A stretch of DNA of 45,929 nt from Mycolicibacterium austroafricanum (GCF_902705885.1 NZ_CACSIP010000035.1:16970-62898); one strand, 5' to 3'. Positions 19,361-27,067 are shown, counted from the first letter of the stretch. Numbers and translations are program-made. The notes: a model not told the origin generated them from the sequence alone.

Positions 19361-20437
19361 TCACCATCCGATCCGGTCGACGGGGGTGGCGCCACTCGGC
19401 GGCGCGGCGACCGGGTTCGGTGGGGTACGCGAGAACCGCGGCGCCGGCGCGGCCTGGTCTGCGCCGTGCCGGGTGACGATGGTCTCGCGGGCGCGCAGGT
19501 GTTCGCTGTGTGCGGCTTCGGTCCAGTTGAGGACCGGGGTGACACAGGCATCGGTCCCGGCGAAGATCTCGGCCCACTCGTCTCGGGTCTTGGTGGCGAA
19601 CCGTTCGGCGAACAGCCTCTGCATGTCGGGGAAGGCCGAGCGGTCCATCTGCGACGGCAGGGCCTCGGCTGCCAGACCGAGGCCCGTGAGAAGCCGCGCA
19701 TAGAACTGCGGCTCGATCGCGCCAACGGCCATGTAGCCGCCGTCGGCGGTCTCGTAGGTGCGATAGAACGGCGCCCCGCCGTCGAGTAGGAAGGACTCTC
19801 GCTCGTCTTTGAGCGTGCCGGTCGACTTCATCGTCCACGCCATCTGCGCCAGCACACTGACGCCGTCGACCATGGCCGCGTCGATCACTTGGCCCTTTCC
19901 GGACTGCGCACGTTCGTACAGCGCGGCGATGATGCCCACCAACGCCAGCATCGACCCGCCTCCGAAGTCGGCTACCAGATTCAGCGGTGCCACCGGCGGC
20001 CTGTCGCGGTAGCCGATCGCCGCTAGCACCCCCGTCTGTGACAGGTAGTTGATGTCGTGACCTGCGGACATCGCCAGCGGACCGTGCTGACCCCACCCGG
20101 TGATCCGGGCGAAGACCAACCGCGGGTTGACGGCCTCACAGTCCTGCGGCCCGATGCCGAGGCGCTCGCAGGTACCGGGCCGGAAGCCGTCGATCAACAC
20201 ATCGGCCTTGGCCACCAGCGCGAGCAGCGCCTCATGGTCCGCCTTCAGGTCCAGGTCGATCACCCGCTTACCGCGATGCATCAGGTCGACGTCCTCGGGC
20301 GGCATCTGCAGGCCGCCGGGACGGCGCACCCGGACCACGTCGGCGCCCAGATCGGCCAGCACCATCGCGGCATGCGGGCCCGGGCCGATACCACCGAGTT
20401 CGACGACCCTGACCCCGGCGAGGGGCCCAGCCCTCAC
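19361..20437 (-). CDS. far: CoA-transferase family III / alpha-methylacyl-CoA racemase-like (Far)
   Basis: 358-aa class III CoA-transferase fold protein, like M. tuberculosis Far (Rv0855). Characteristic parts: GVRVVELGGIGPGPHAAMVL with LGADVVRVRRPG, MHRGKRVIDLDLK, VLIDGFRPGTCERLGIGP, and GHDINYLSQTGVL. GTG 20437 is chosen because it begins the fold and overlaps the stop of the upstream SRPBCC gene (GTGA); the frame stays open to 20965 only as a shadow. Predicted to act on 2-methylacyl-CoA thioesters, by family. Confidence 0.9.
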   Translation of the reverse strand: MRAGPLAGVRVVELGGIGPGPHAAMVLADLGADVVRVRRPGGLQMPPEDVDLMHRGKRVIDLDLKADHEALLALVAKADVLIDGFRPGTCERLGIGPQDCEAVNPRLVFARITGWGQHGPLAMSAGHDINYLSQTGVLAAIGYRDRPPVAPLNLVADFGGGSMLALVGIIAALYERAQSGKGQVIDAAMVDGVSVLAQMAWTMKSTGTLKDERESFLLDGGAPFYRTYETADGGYMAVGAIEPQFYARLLTGLGLAAEALPSQMDRSAFPDMQRLFAERFATKTRDEWAEIFAGTDACVTPVLNWTEAAHSEHLRARETIVTRHGADQAAPAPRFSRTPPNPVAAPPSGATPVDRIGW

Positions 20438-20874
20438 CCCTTGACGACCTTGAGCACCTGCTTGCGCAGGCCCTCGGTGGCGGTCTCGACGCCGCCCTTC
20501 ATCGTGCGCTTGAGAATGAAGCCGGGCATCGGCACGGACAGGTCGATCGCGATGTCGAATTTCACCCGGGTCTTGTCGCCCTCCGGGGTCAGCGTGTAGC
20601 CGGCGTCCTGGGCCTTGAGCTGGCCGGCCGACACCAGCGTCCAGGTGACTTTGTCGGCCGCCCAGGTGTATTCGATCACCTGCTCGTCGGTCAGTCCGGC
20701 TGCCTTGACGGTCATCTTGACCCGCTTGGGCCTGCCGTTGTCGTAGCTCTCGAGGACCTCCGCCTTCTGGTACTGCGGCGACCAGGTCGGTGTCGCCTCC
20801 ACGTCGGCGATCACGTCGAGGATCTGCTCGGGTGTTGCTTCGATCACGACTTCGCGGGAGTCCTTGGTTGCCAT
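20434..20874 (-). CDS. SRPBCC (polyketide cyclase/START-like) protein, Rv0854-like
   Basis: 146-aa helix-grip protein (SREVVIEATPEQILDVIADV, WSPQYQKAEVLESY, FDIAIDLSVPMPGFILKRTM). ATG 20874 starts the domain; a longer frame to 21219 runs through the divergent small gene and is rejected. It is first in an operon with far, coupled by a 4-bp overlap. Probably binds a lipid-like ligand; exact role unknown. Confidence 0.88.
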   Translation of the reverse strand: MATKDSREVVIEATPEQILDVIADVEATPTWSPQYQKAEVLESYDNGRPKRVKMTVKAAGLTDEQVIEYTWAADKVTWTLVSAGQLKAQDAGYTLTPEGDKTRVKFDIAIDLSVPMPGFILKRTMKGGVETATEGLRKQVLKVVKG

Positions 20875-21016
20875 GGCGCGAACGATAGACCACGCGGCAA
20901 CTCGTTCGGATCGAGATGAGGGGACCGGCCCGCGCGGCAGGATTCCCGCCGACTGGATGGCGCAACGACAGGCCCGCGGCTGAGTCAACAGGGCGCCCGC
21001 GGGGTAATACTCACCG

Positions 21017-21166
21017 GTGAACAAAGACAAGCCGAATACCACCGAGTCGGACGCGGGCTCGGGCGAGGCCGACGACGATGTGCTCAGCGATCCGTCCAAG
21101 GGCGCTGAGGAAGGTGCCGACTGGTCCGACGAGGGTGGTGCCACCCCCAGCGGGCCGGCGACCTGA
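21017..21166 (+). CDS. small acidic protein (49 aa)
   Basis: GTG-started reading of 49 codons rich in Asp, Glu, Ser and Gly (starts MNKDKPNTTESD; GADWSDEGGATPSGP near the end). Acid-rich, no Cys, no membrane segment; probably disordered and cytoplasmic. It ends 38 bp before a strong terminator hairpin and is divergent from the Rv0854-like gene. Its composition looks like selected protein rather than chance, and I recall similar short proteins in mycobacteria, but no function is known. Confidence 0.6.
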   Translation: MNKDKPNTTESDAGSGEADDDVLSDPSKGAEEGADWSDEGGATPSGPAT

Positions 21167-21204
21167 CCGTCAGGCGGGCCGCTTAAGTCACCCACCTGAG
21201 CAGC

Positions 21205-21234
21205 GTTCGGCCCCCTCATCAGAGGGGGCCGAAC
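21205..21234. terminator. bidirectional intrinsic-type terminator
   Basis: Perfect 12-bp stem GTTCGGCCCCCT / AGGGGGCCGAAC with a 6-nt loop, between the rightward small acidic gene and the leftward gjpA-like gene (convergent). There is no T-run, as is common in mycobacteria. Confidence 0.8.
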
Positions 21235-21246
21235 GGTGCGCCTTGT

Positions 21247-22662
21247 CTAGTCGGAGTCGCCCGAGTCGGAACCGGAGTCCGAGTCGGAACCGGAGTCGGA
21301 GTCGCCCGAGCCGGAGTCGGTATCGGAGCTAGCTGAGTCGGAGCTCGCATTGCCGGAGTCGCCGCCTTCGGCCCCGCTACTGCGCTTATCGCCGGTGTCG
21401 TCACCGCCGGAGCCATCTTCGGAGGCGTCGACCTCGTCGGCGAGGCTCTCCTCCAACGCGGATGAGTCCCCGGTCCCGTCGGTCTCCTCGGACGCCGAAG
21501 CCTCCTCAACACCGTCGGACTCTTCAGCCAGACCGTCCTGCGACCCGGAAACATCGTCGGCGTCCACGGCTTCGGCCTCGTCGGCGACCTCTCGCTTATC
21601 GGCTGCCGGCTGCTCGGTCGAGGCCTCGGACGCATCGCCGGTCTCCTCGGTCACCGAGGCGTCGACGGCGTCCACGGCGCCCGAATCTCCGTCGGCGCTC
21701 TCCGACGCGGTGTCTGCGTCAGATGCTTGCTCGCCTTCGGTGTCCGCGCTGGCCAAGACCGCCGGAGGCGTGTCCGTCGGGCCGGTGGTCACCGACTCCG
21801 AGCTCGCCTCCTCCGGGGTGATCGCGTCCGCGATTGCCCTCGGCAAGGTCACGACGAGGGCATGAACGAGTCCGTCTTCGGAGAACAGGCCGGGGAATTC
21901 GGTTCCGGCCAGATTGGTGTAGCCGTTGAGCACCGCGCCGGTGAGAGCGGCGGGAATGTTGATGATCGCGTTGAACGCTGCGCCGAGGTCGCCGTCACCC
22001 AGCGAATCGAACGTCTCCTGCAGGCTGTCGCCGAACGCGTTGACCGGCGCCAACACCGTTCCGAGCGCTCCCAGGGCAATGGGCAGCACCGTGGCCGCGT
22101 CAGTCACGGCGTTGACGACGTTTGCGAAGTTCTGCGCCATTGTGCCCGGGACGTCCAGTACCCCGCTTTCCAGCACAGGGAACGCCGCGCTCAGCAACGG
22201 CGCCAGGAACACTGCCTGCGTTGCGGTCTCGATGGCACCAGCGATGTTGCCCGAGGCCAGCTCTTCGGCGGCAGTCTGGAGCTGGGCTCCCAGCCCGAAC
22301 GGATTATCCGGGGAGATGTACTCGATCAAACCGTTGATGGCGCCAGCACCCGCCGAGACGACGGACTCACCGTAGCCGATCTGATTCAGGATGAACTGGC
22401 GGAGAACGGGTGCTGGGTCGGAAAGCGCCTCTTCGCCCAGCGCGGCCACGTTGCTGTAGGCGGATGTGACGACCTCCGCCCAGGCCGTGATGGGGTTCAC
22501 CGTGGTGGCGAGTTGCAGCTCAGCGGTTGACACGGTGACGGCGGATTGCGTGTTCACGCCTGGAGGACCGAGCGGTGCCGCCACCATCGGCGACACGGCT
22601 ATGACACTCGCGCCCGCCAGTGCGACACCCGAGGTGAGGTAGGACTTCGCAGCACGGTTCAT
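21247..22662 (-). CDS. GjpA-like envelope protein with acidic Ser/Asp tail
   Basis: 471-aa exported protein. A cleavable signal (SGVALAGASVIAVSPMVAAP) follows MNRAAKSYLT, with a near-ideal AAAGGAGA ribosome-binding site. Residues about 40-290 resemble the mycobacterial family annotated as outer membrane porin GjpA: QLATTVNPITAWAEVVTSAY, APVLRQFILNQIGYG, PLLSAAFPVLESGV. Residues about 300-471 are low-complexity Ser/Asp/Glu/Gly ending in short SD/SDSGSD repeats. Porin function is by annotation history only. The tail could span or decorate the cell wall. Confidence 0.8.
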   Translation of the reverse strand: MNRAAKSYLTSGVALAGASVIAVSPMVAAPLGPPGVNTQSAVTVSTAELQLATTVNPITAWAEVVTSAYSNVAALGEEALSDPAPVLRQFILNQIGYGESVVSAGAGAINGLIEYISPDNPFGLGAQLQTAAEELASGNIAGAIETATQAVFLAPLLSAAFPVLESGVLDVPGTMAQNFANVVNAVTDAATVLPIALGALGTVLAPVNAFGDSLQETFDSLGDGDLGAAFNAIINIPAALTGAVLNGYTNLAGTEFPGLFSEDGLVHALVVTLPRAIADAITPEEASSESVTTGPTDTPPAVLASADTEGEQASDADTASESADGDSGAVDAVDASVTEETGDASEASTEQPAADKREVADEAEAVDADDVSGSQDGLAEESDGVEEASASEETDGTGDSSALEESLADEVDASEDGSGGDDTGDKRSSGAEGGDSGNASSDSASSDTDSGSGDSDSGSDSDSGSDSGDSD

Positions 22663-22704
22663 CTTGTCTCCTTTACGTGAACGTGATTTGTGCCACAGCG
22701 TAAT

Positions 22705-22718
22705 TTACTCCCGAGTAA
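22705..22718. promoter_or_regulatory. candidate operator upstream of gjpA-like gene
   Basis: TTACTC-CC-GAGTAA is a 6-bp inverted repeat 43 bp upstream of the gjpA-like ATG, the spacing expected for an operator near the start point. The form suits a TetR-type dimer, but no regulator can be assigned. Confidence 0.4.
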
Positions 22719-22883
22719 GGCGCTTTTGTGGGCGCTTTGGAAATATGCGATCGAGGCTATGCATTCGCACAAATGCCTGATCACCGTAGTTGCGATGCGT
22801 ACCTAATTTGCTGAATAGCGAGCGTTGTGGATGTTATTGCGTCGCGTGGGCAAAATTCATTTTCGGTTGACCCGACTCCGCAT

Positions 22884-22899
22884 TCCGGCAATTGCCGGA
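22884..22899. repeat. 16-bp perfect palindrome
   Basis: TCCGGCAATTGCCGGA, perfectly palindromic without a loop. It sits 2 bp beyond the stop of the doubtful small ORF and about 220 bp upstream of the gjpA-like start. It could be an operator or part of a terminator. Confidence 0.45.
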
Positions 22900-22901
22900 G
22901 C

Positions 22902-23099
22902 TCACCCGTTACTTCGCTGAAACACCGCACGCACCGCCGTTTTCCCGCGCATGGCGTTGTTGGCAGCGTCCTCGACTTTGCCATTGACCAATGGCGCGGT
23001 CCTCGACGCCGGCGCAGGACGGCGCCGCGCCCCAGGGGCGGGCAAATACTTCTTGACGGCCCGGGTCGAGTTAGCCAGAGACGCTCCGCAGGCCTCCAC
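22902..23099 (-). CDS. possible small basic protein (65 aa)
   Basis: GTG-started reading with mainly G/C third positions and a plausible C-terminal half (APLVNGKVEDAANNAMRGKT). The N-terminal half is Arg/Ala/Pro-rich and could be chance. No ribosome-binding site stands out and no family is recognised. Listed because it would fill an otherwise long empty stretch in a co-directional setting. Confidence 0.35.
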   Translation of the reverse strand: MEACGASLANSTRAVKKYLPAPGARRRPAPASRTAPLVNGKVEDAANNAMRGKTAVRAVFQRSNG

Positions 23100-23226
23100 G
23101 TCGTCCTGCGTCAGTCAACCGACGGAGCCGTCCCTCTCGAGAATTGTGGTAGCTGGACACTTCGGGATGGGCGCCCAGGAGCCCCGGCCGAAGAGTCCAC
23201 GGACGGACCCGGCGGGGCCAACTCGG

Positions 23227-24789
23227 TCAACCGTGGTCGGCGAGCGCCTGCTGAGCAGCGTTGTAGCCCGGGATGAACGTGATGCCCGGCCCACCGTGGC
23301 AGCCGGCACTGCCCAGGTACAGCCCCTTGGTCGGGATCGGTTGGTCGCCATAGCCTTTCGGGCCGGGACGGTTGGGCCCCATCTGCTCGGGATGGATCAG
23401 CCCGTGGCAGTAATCTCCGCCCGGGGCGCCGAACATCGTGCCCATGTGTTTGGGGGTGAACGTGGTGTGGCGGGTGATGAGGCTCTCGAAGTCAGGGGCC
23501 AGTCGGGTGATCTTCTCGATCACCCGACGACCCATCTCGGCCTTCATGTCCCCGTAACTCGATTCGCTCTGCTCGATCGGGAACCACAGCGAGAACGCTG
23601 AGGCCGCGTGCTTACCGGGCGGCGCCAGACCGGGATCGTTCGCCGACGGGATCTGCAGCGCGATGGCGGGATCGGCGGGAACGATCCCGCGGCCCGAATC
23701 CTCCCATTGCCGCTGCAACTCCTCGGGCGTGCTGAATATCCCGATGGCCGACTGGTAGTCGGGGTCGTTGAGCACCTGGTACGGCTCGGCGAACGTCGGC
23801 GGTCCGTCCAGCGCGAAGTGCATCTGCAGGTAACTCCCGCGGTGATCGATGTGCGAGAACCGTTCTCGGATGTCCGCCGGCACCGCACCGGGGTCGATCA
23901 GGCCGTTGACAGTGAGGTCCGGTGCGACCGCGGAGACGACTATTGCGGCGTTCACCGTCGAGCCGTCGTCCAGCCGCACACCGCCGACGCGGCCGTCGCT
24001 GACGAGGATCTCGTCGACCTTGCTGCGCAGGCGCAACTCGCCGCCAGCGGCGGTGAACAACTGCAGCAGGTGCTCGGTGACAGCCCCCATGCCGCCACGG
24101 AACTTCTTGATCAACGTCGCGTTCTCGTCGGGCACCGCCAGCCCGAAAGCCAGTGCGGCGGCGCTGCCGGGGGTGGCGGGGCCCCGGTAGGTGGTGTTGA
24201 CCGCCAAGAAAGCCAGCATCCCACGCAACGCGCCGTGTTTCTCCCGGTCCGGTAGGTACCGGTCCAGCACGTCGCTGACCGAGCCGAACAGCATGTCGTT
24301 GATCGCTTGCCGTTCGAATTCGTTTGTCGCACAGGCATACATCTCGTCCAGCGTCTTCGGCGGCTGCGCCGCGTCGAACCGGCCGAGCGCTCTGGTCGGA
24401 GCCTGGCACCAGGCCATCAGGCCGGCCATCCCGTTGACGGCCTCGGCCCCGTGCACCTCGTTGAGGTGCGTCAGCAGCTTCATCGGGTCGGTGTAGTAGA
24501 TGACGGGGTCGTCGCCGACACCGCGAAGTTGCACCGACATGACGTCGAGGTCCACGGTGGGCAGCTCGTCCAACCCGAGCGCCGCGCTGACGACCGCGGA
24601 CGTGGGCACCTGCACCGAGCCGGCGATCTCGAACCGGAAGCCGTCGAACAGCTCGACAGTGGAGGCCATGCCGCCCGGGTAGAGCTTGGCGTCCAGACAC
24701 AGGGTCCGCAGCCCCGCCTGCTGCATGAGGGCCGCGGCAGTGAGGCCGTTGTGTCCGGCGCCCACGACGATGGCATCGAAGTCCGTCAT
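23227..24789 (-). CDS. FAD-dependent phytoene-dehydrogenase-like oxidoreductase
   Basis: 520-aa flavoprotein of the CrtI/amine-oxidase-like group. The N-terminal dinucleotide fold is DAIVVGAGHNGLTAAALMQQ with YPGGMASTVELFDGFRFEIAG; the C-terminal FAD part is GLYLGSAGCHGGPGITFIPGYNAAQ. A middle segment RGGMGAVTEHLLQLFTAAGG is typical of the family. ATG 24789 starts the fold; the frame continues to 24825 into a palindromic promoter element. It is probably an oxidoreductase for a lipid or isoprenoid, not necessarily carotenoid. It is preceded by two TetR genes on the same strand. Confidence 0.88.
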   Translation of the reverse strand: MTDFDAIVVGAGHNGLTAAALMQQAGLRTLCLDAKLYPGGMASTVELFDGFRFEIAGSVQVPTSAVVSAALGLDELPTVDLDVMSVQLRGVGDDPVIYYTDPMKLLTHLNEVHGAEAVNGMAGLMAWCQAPTRALGRFDAAQPPKTLDEMYACATNEFERQAINDMLFGSVSDVLDRYLPDREKHGALRGMLAFLAVNTTYRGPATPGSAAALAFGLAVPDENATLIKKFRGGMGAVTEHLLQLFTAAGGELRLRSKVDEILVSDGRVGGVRLDDGSTVNAAIVVSAVAPDLTVNGLIDPGAVPADIRERFSHIDHRGSYLQMHFALDGPPTFAEPYQVLNDPDYQSAIGIFSTPEELQRQWEDSGRGIVPADPAIALQIPSANDPGLAPPGKHAASAFSLWFPIEQSESSYGDMKAEMGRRVIEKITRLAPDFESLITRHTTFTPKHMGTMFGAPGGDYCHGLIHPEQMGPNRPGPKGYGDQPIPTKGLYLGSAGCHGGPGITFIPGYNAAQQALADHG

Positions 24790-24816
24790 CGCCCGAGGCT
24801 GACACGCACCCTCAGG

Positions 24817-24836
24817 TTTTGTCAATATTGACGAAA
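24817..24836. promoter_or_regulatory. candidate TetR operator upstream of oxidoreductase
   Basis: GTCAATATTGAC (24821-24832) is a perfect 12-bp palindrome; flanking TTTT/GAAA extends it to TTT-n-12-n-AAA. It lies about 30 bp before the oxidoreductase ATG, where an operator would block transcription. The adjacent TetR genes are the likely binders. Confidence 0.6.
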
Positions 24837-24842
24837 CTTTTC

Positions 24843-24909
24843 CCCGCCGGAACGGTATTCCAGCAGCGAAAAATTGCGTGCGCGCCTGCTGGAATACCGT
24901 TCCGGCGGG
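24843..24909. repeat. 24-bp perfect inverted repeat after a TetR gene
   Basis: Arms 24843-24866 and 24886-24909 are exact reverse complements over 24 bp, separated by 19 nt. The right arm begins immediately after the stop of the TetR gene at 24910. Each arm contains GGAACGGTATTCC, itself a partial dyad. It may be a terminator without T-run, an RNA structure protecting the tetR message, or two operators in inverted orientation. Confidence 0.7.
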
Positions 24910-25515
24910 TCAGAGCGGATCCTCGATGCCCGTCCGCAGCAGTTGCAGGGCGTGTCGGCACAACCGGTCCAACTCGGGCAGCGAGCGGTCCTCGCCGAGC
25001 ATCCACACCTCCATCGCCCCGAACACTGCGGCCGCGATGCACCGAGCGGTGACGGTGACCCGCATCCGGTCGTCACTCCCCGGCGCGGCCGGGTCGGGTC
25101 CGGCCAGGTGCGCCTCGACAGCCTCCGCGAAGTCCGCCTCGACCTGGCGCAGATGCCGCACGATCCGGCCCGGGTCCAGTTCCTGGGCGCGCATCGAGGC
25201 GATCTTCGTGACCGCCCAGTCGTCGTACGGCGACGCCATGATCGCCGACTGCACCGACTCGATGATCGACTCGTCCGGCGAGCGCGCTGCCAACGCGGCA
25301 CGGAACCAGTGCAGCCCGGCGTCATAGTCGGCGAACAACAGGTCATGTTTGGAGGCGAAGTGCCGGTAGAAGGTCCGCAGCGAGACCCCCGCATCGGCGG
25401 CGATCTGTTCGGCTGAGGTGTCCTCGACCCCCTGGGCCAGGAACCTCACCACCGCCGCCCGCCTGAGCGCTTCCCGGGTGCGCTCGCTGCGCGCAGTCTG
25501 AGCAGGGCGGACCAT
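24910..25515 (-). CDS. TetR-family regulator
   Basis: 201 aa. N-terminal HTH: RRAAVVRFLAQGVEDTSAEQ, then IAADAGVSLRTFYRHFASKH; the C-terminal helical domain is variable. It lies 29 bp after a second TetR gene and 120 bp before the oxidoreductase, all co-directional. Palindromes between it and the oxidoreductase make that gene its probable target. Ligand unknown. Confidence 0.92.
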   Translation of the reverse strand: MVRPAQTARSERTREALRRAAVVRFLAQGVEDTSAEQIAADAGVSLRTFYRHFASKHDLLFADYDAGLHWFRAALAARSPDESIIESVQSAIMASPYDDWAVTKIASMRAQELDPGRIVRHLRQVEADFAEAVEAHLAGPDPAAPGSDDRMRVTVTARCIAAAVFGAMEVWMLGEDRSLPELDRLCRHALQLLRTGIEDPL

Positions 25516-25544
25516 GCCCGTAAAGTACCGCTACCGCTGAGGGA

Positions 25545-26174
25545 TCAGGCGCGGTTGGGGATCAGCAGCGAGATCGACGCGTCGACCGCCTCGTCGGTGA
25601 CATCGCCCATCCGGCCGCCCTCCTCAACGGTGATCGCCGTCAATTCACGCAGGCCACCGAGCAGCATGATGATCCGCCGCCGGGATACCGGACCCACGCC
25701 CGCCGCCCGGAATTCGTCGGTGGCCCCCAGAGTGCCCACCATGTCGATGAAGCTCTCCATCGCGTCCCGCTGCAGACCCCGCGCCGCGGCGCCCAGCGCC
25801 GGGACGTCGCGTATCCAGCTCAACATCAGTGCCGACCGCTCCTCCCCCGAGGAGATCCACGCCTCGATGGCCTGTCGGACCTGCTTCTGCCAGGGCGCGC
25901 TGGGATCGACCGCGTCCGAGATCTGTCTGATCTGATCGATGTTGGCGTCGGACAGCAACGCGACGAAACAGGCTTCCCGGCTGTCGAAATGCTCGTAGAA
26001 CGTGCGCCGGGAGGTTCTGGCGCGGCGGACGATCTCGGCCACCGTCGTCTTGGCATAGCCGACCTCGGCGATCGAGGCCTCCAGCGCATCGAGCAACCGC
26101 TGCCTGAAATCGCTTCTGTCCGCGTCGGTGTCCCTGCGCGCTACGCCCAAACCGGTGGTGTCCGTCTGTTTCAT
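25545..26174 (-). CDS. TetR-family regulator
   Basis: 209 aa. HTH: RQRLLDALEASIAEVGYAKT, then VAEIVRRARTSRRTFYEHFD; the C-terminal ligand domain includes AIEAWISSGEERSALMLSWI. Its start codon is embedded in a palindrome (26171-26187), suggesting autoregulation. It follows the chorismate mutase gene by 21 bp. Confidence 0.92.
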   Translation of the reverse strand: MKQTDTTGLGVARRDTDADRSDFRQRLLDALEASIAEVGYAKTTVAEIVRRARTSRRTFYEHFDSREACFVALLSDANIDQIRQISDAVDPSAPWQKQVRQAIEAWISSGEERSALMLSWIRDVPALGAAARGLQRDAMESFIDMVGTLGATDEFRAAGVGPVSRRRIIMLLGGLRELTAITVEEGGRMGDVTDEAVDASISLLIPNRA

Positions 26175-26187
26175 GTCACCGACATGA
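26171..26187. promoter_or_regulatory. candidate autoregulatory TetR operator
   Basis: TCATGTC-ACC-GACATGA: perfect 7-bp half-sites around 3 bp. It contains the TetR start codon (26174-26172), so binding there could block initiation of a leaderless message or elongation from upstream. Confidence 0.6.
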
Positions 26188-26195
26188 TTTCACGC

Positions 26196-26762
26196 TCAGC
26201 GGCAGTAGTGGCGGGTGGCGAAGTCGATGGCCTGCCGGTAGACCGGATCCAGCGACCGGGCCTCGGTCACCGCCGTTTTCGCCGCGTCGAGATCGGCCGG
26301 GCACGTCGACGAGTGCAACACCGCCCACTCGGCTGCCATCTCGGTGACCATCGTCCGGTTGAGCCCGTCGATGGTGGCCCGCGAGGACGCCAGATCCGGA
26401 GCCTGCACGGGCGCCGAGGCGGGATCGAACTTCCATTGGGCGAGCCGGGTGTACTCGATGGCGACGGTGGCGTCGATCTGATCCCGGAAGGCGGACGTGA
26501 CGTACGCCGGATCGATCTGGCGGTCTGTCGCGTCGGCGGCCACGGAATCGAGGACCTGCTGTTCCCGCGCCGGATCCTCGATGAGCCCGCCGGTCAGCAG
26601 TTTGGAGGCGGCCACCGGCTCGGCGACCTGCAGTCGTTGCGCGGCGGCGTCCACAAGCGGAACCAACGGGTTCTCGGGTTGGCCGTGGGCAACAGGGACG
26701 ACGAGCAATGCCAGAGCGGCGGTGGCGCAGAACGTGGCTGCGCGCAAACCCGGGTTGATCAT
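26196..26762 (-). CDS. secreted chorismate mutase (AroQ gamma class)
   Basis: 188-aa exported chorismate mutase, converting chorismate to prephenate outside the cytoplasm. The signal peptide (LRAATFCATAALALLVVPVA) ends at AHG. The mature protein parallels M. tuberculosis Rv1885c: LVDAAAQRLQVAEPVAASK, ARQ-type helix with DQIDATVAIEYTRLAQWKF, LASSRATIDGLN, and a C-terminal Cys (HYC) that can pair with Cys in STCPADLD. ATG 26762 is the only reasonable start and shares its first base with the last A of the tRNA-Phe CCA end. Confidence 0.88.
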   Translation of the reverse strand: MINPGLRAATFCATAALALLVVPVAHGQPENPLVPLVDAAAQRLQVAEPVAASKLLTGGLIEDPAREQQVLDSVAADATDRQIDPAYVTSAFRDQIDATVAIEYTRLAQWKFDPASAPVQAPDLASSRATIDGLNRTMVTEMAAEWAVLHSSTCPADLDAAKTAVTEARSLDPVYRQAIDFATRHYCR

Positions 26763-26838
26763 GGTGGCCAGGGCCGGGATCGAACCGGCGACCTTCCGCT
26801 TTTCAGGCGGACGCTCGTACCAACTGAGCTACCTGGCC
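26762..26838 (-). tRNA. tRNA-Phe (GAA), CCA encoded
   Basis: Cloverleaf on the minus strand: acceptor GGCCAGG pairs with CCTGGCC, D-arm GCTCAGTTGGTACGAGC, anticodon loop CTGAAAA (anticodon GAA), T-arm GGTTCGATCC. The 3' CCA is in the DNA and its last base begins the chorismate mutase ATG. Confidence 0.96.
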
Positions 26839-26880
26839 GGACGGCCCGACCACTTCGTCCAACGAAGCGCCTCGCCGCAA

Positions 26881-26957
26881 TGGCGACCCTGACGGGACTC
26901 GAACCCGCGACCTCCGCCGTGACAGGGCGGCGCGCTAACCAACTGCGCCACAGGGCC
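26881..26957 (-). tRNA. tRNA-Asp (GTC), CCA encoded
   Basis: Minus-strand cloverleaf with acceptor GGCCCTG/CAGGGTC (one G-T pair), anticodon loop CTGTCAC (GTC), T-arm GGTTCGAGTCC, discriminator G and encoded CCA. About 43 bp upstream of tRNA-Phe in the same direction. Confidence 0.96.
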
Positions 26958-26994
26958 TTGCTTGTGCAGCTTCCGTCTGAACGGTCGCCGCGTG

Positions 26995-27067
26995 TACCCC
27001 CTACGGGATTCGAACCCGCGCTACCGCCTTGAAAGGGCGGCGTCCTAGGCCGCTAGACGAAGGGGGC
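26995..27067 (-). tRNA. tRNA-Glu (TTC)
   Basis: Minus-strand cloverleaf: acceptor GCCCCCT/AGGGGGT, anticodon loop CTTTCAA (TTC), T-arm GGTTCGAATCC. CCA is not encoded (ACAC follows). First of the Glu-Asp-Phe tRNA run and divergent from the interrupted tRNA-Lys. Confidence 0.95.

Larger units (their letters stand above)
22663..23226. other. 564-bp region with palindromes and one doubtful small ORF
   Basis: The half next to the gjpA-like gene (22663-22880) is clearly less GC-rich than its surroundings and should hold that gene's promoter, although no convincing -35/-10 pair was seen. It contains two perfect palindromic sites and a possible 65-codon gene, listed separately. Longer rightward readings (for example 22827-23276) have implausible composition. 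Confidence 0.6.

Noticed and set aside
20438..20965. N-terminal extension of the Far protein
   Set aside because: It runs out of frame through the SRPBCC gene; GTG 20437 starts the fold and overlaps the upstream stop as expected.
22827..23276. 149-codon rightward reading upstream of gjpA
   Set aside because: Composition and lack of any motif indicate non-coding; it also runs into the end of the oxidoreductase gene.
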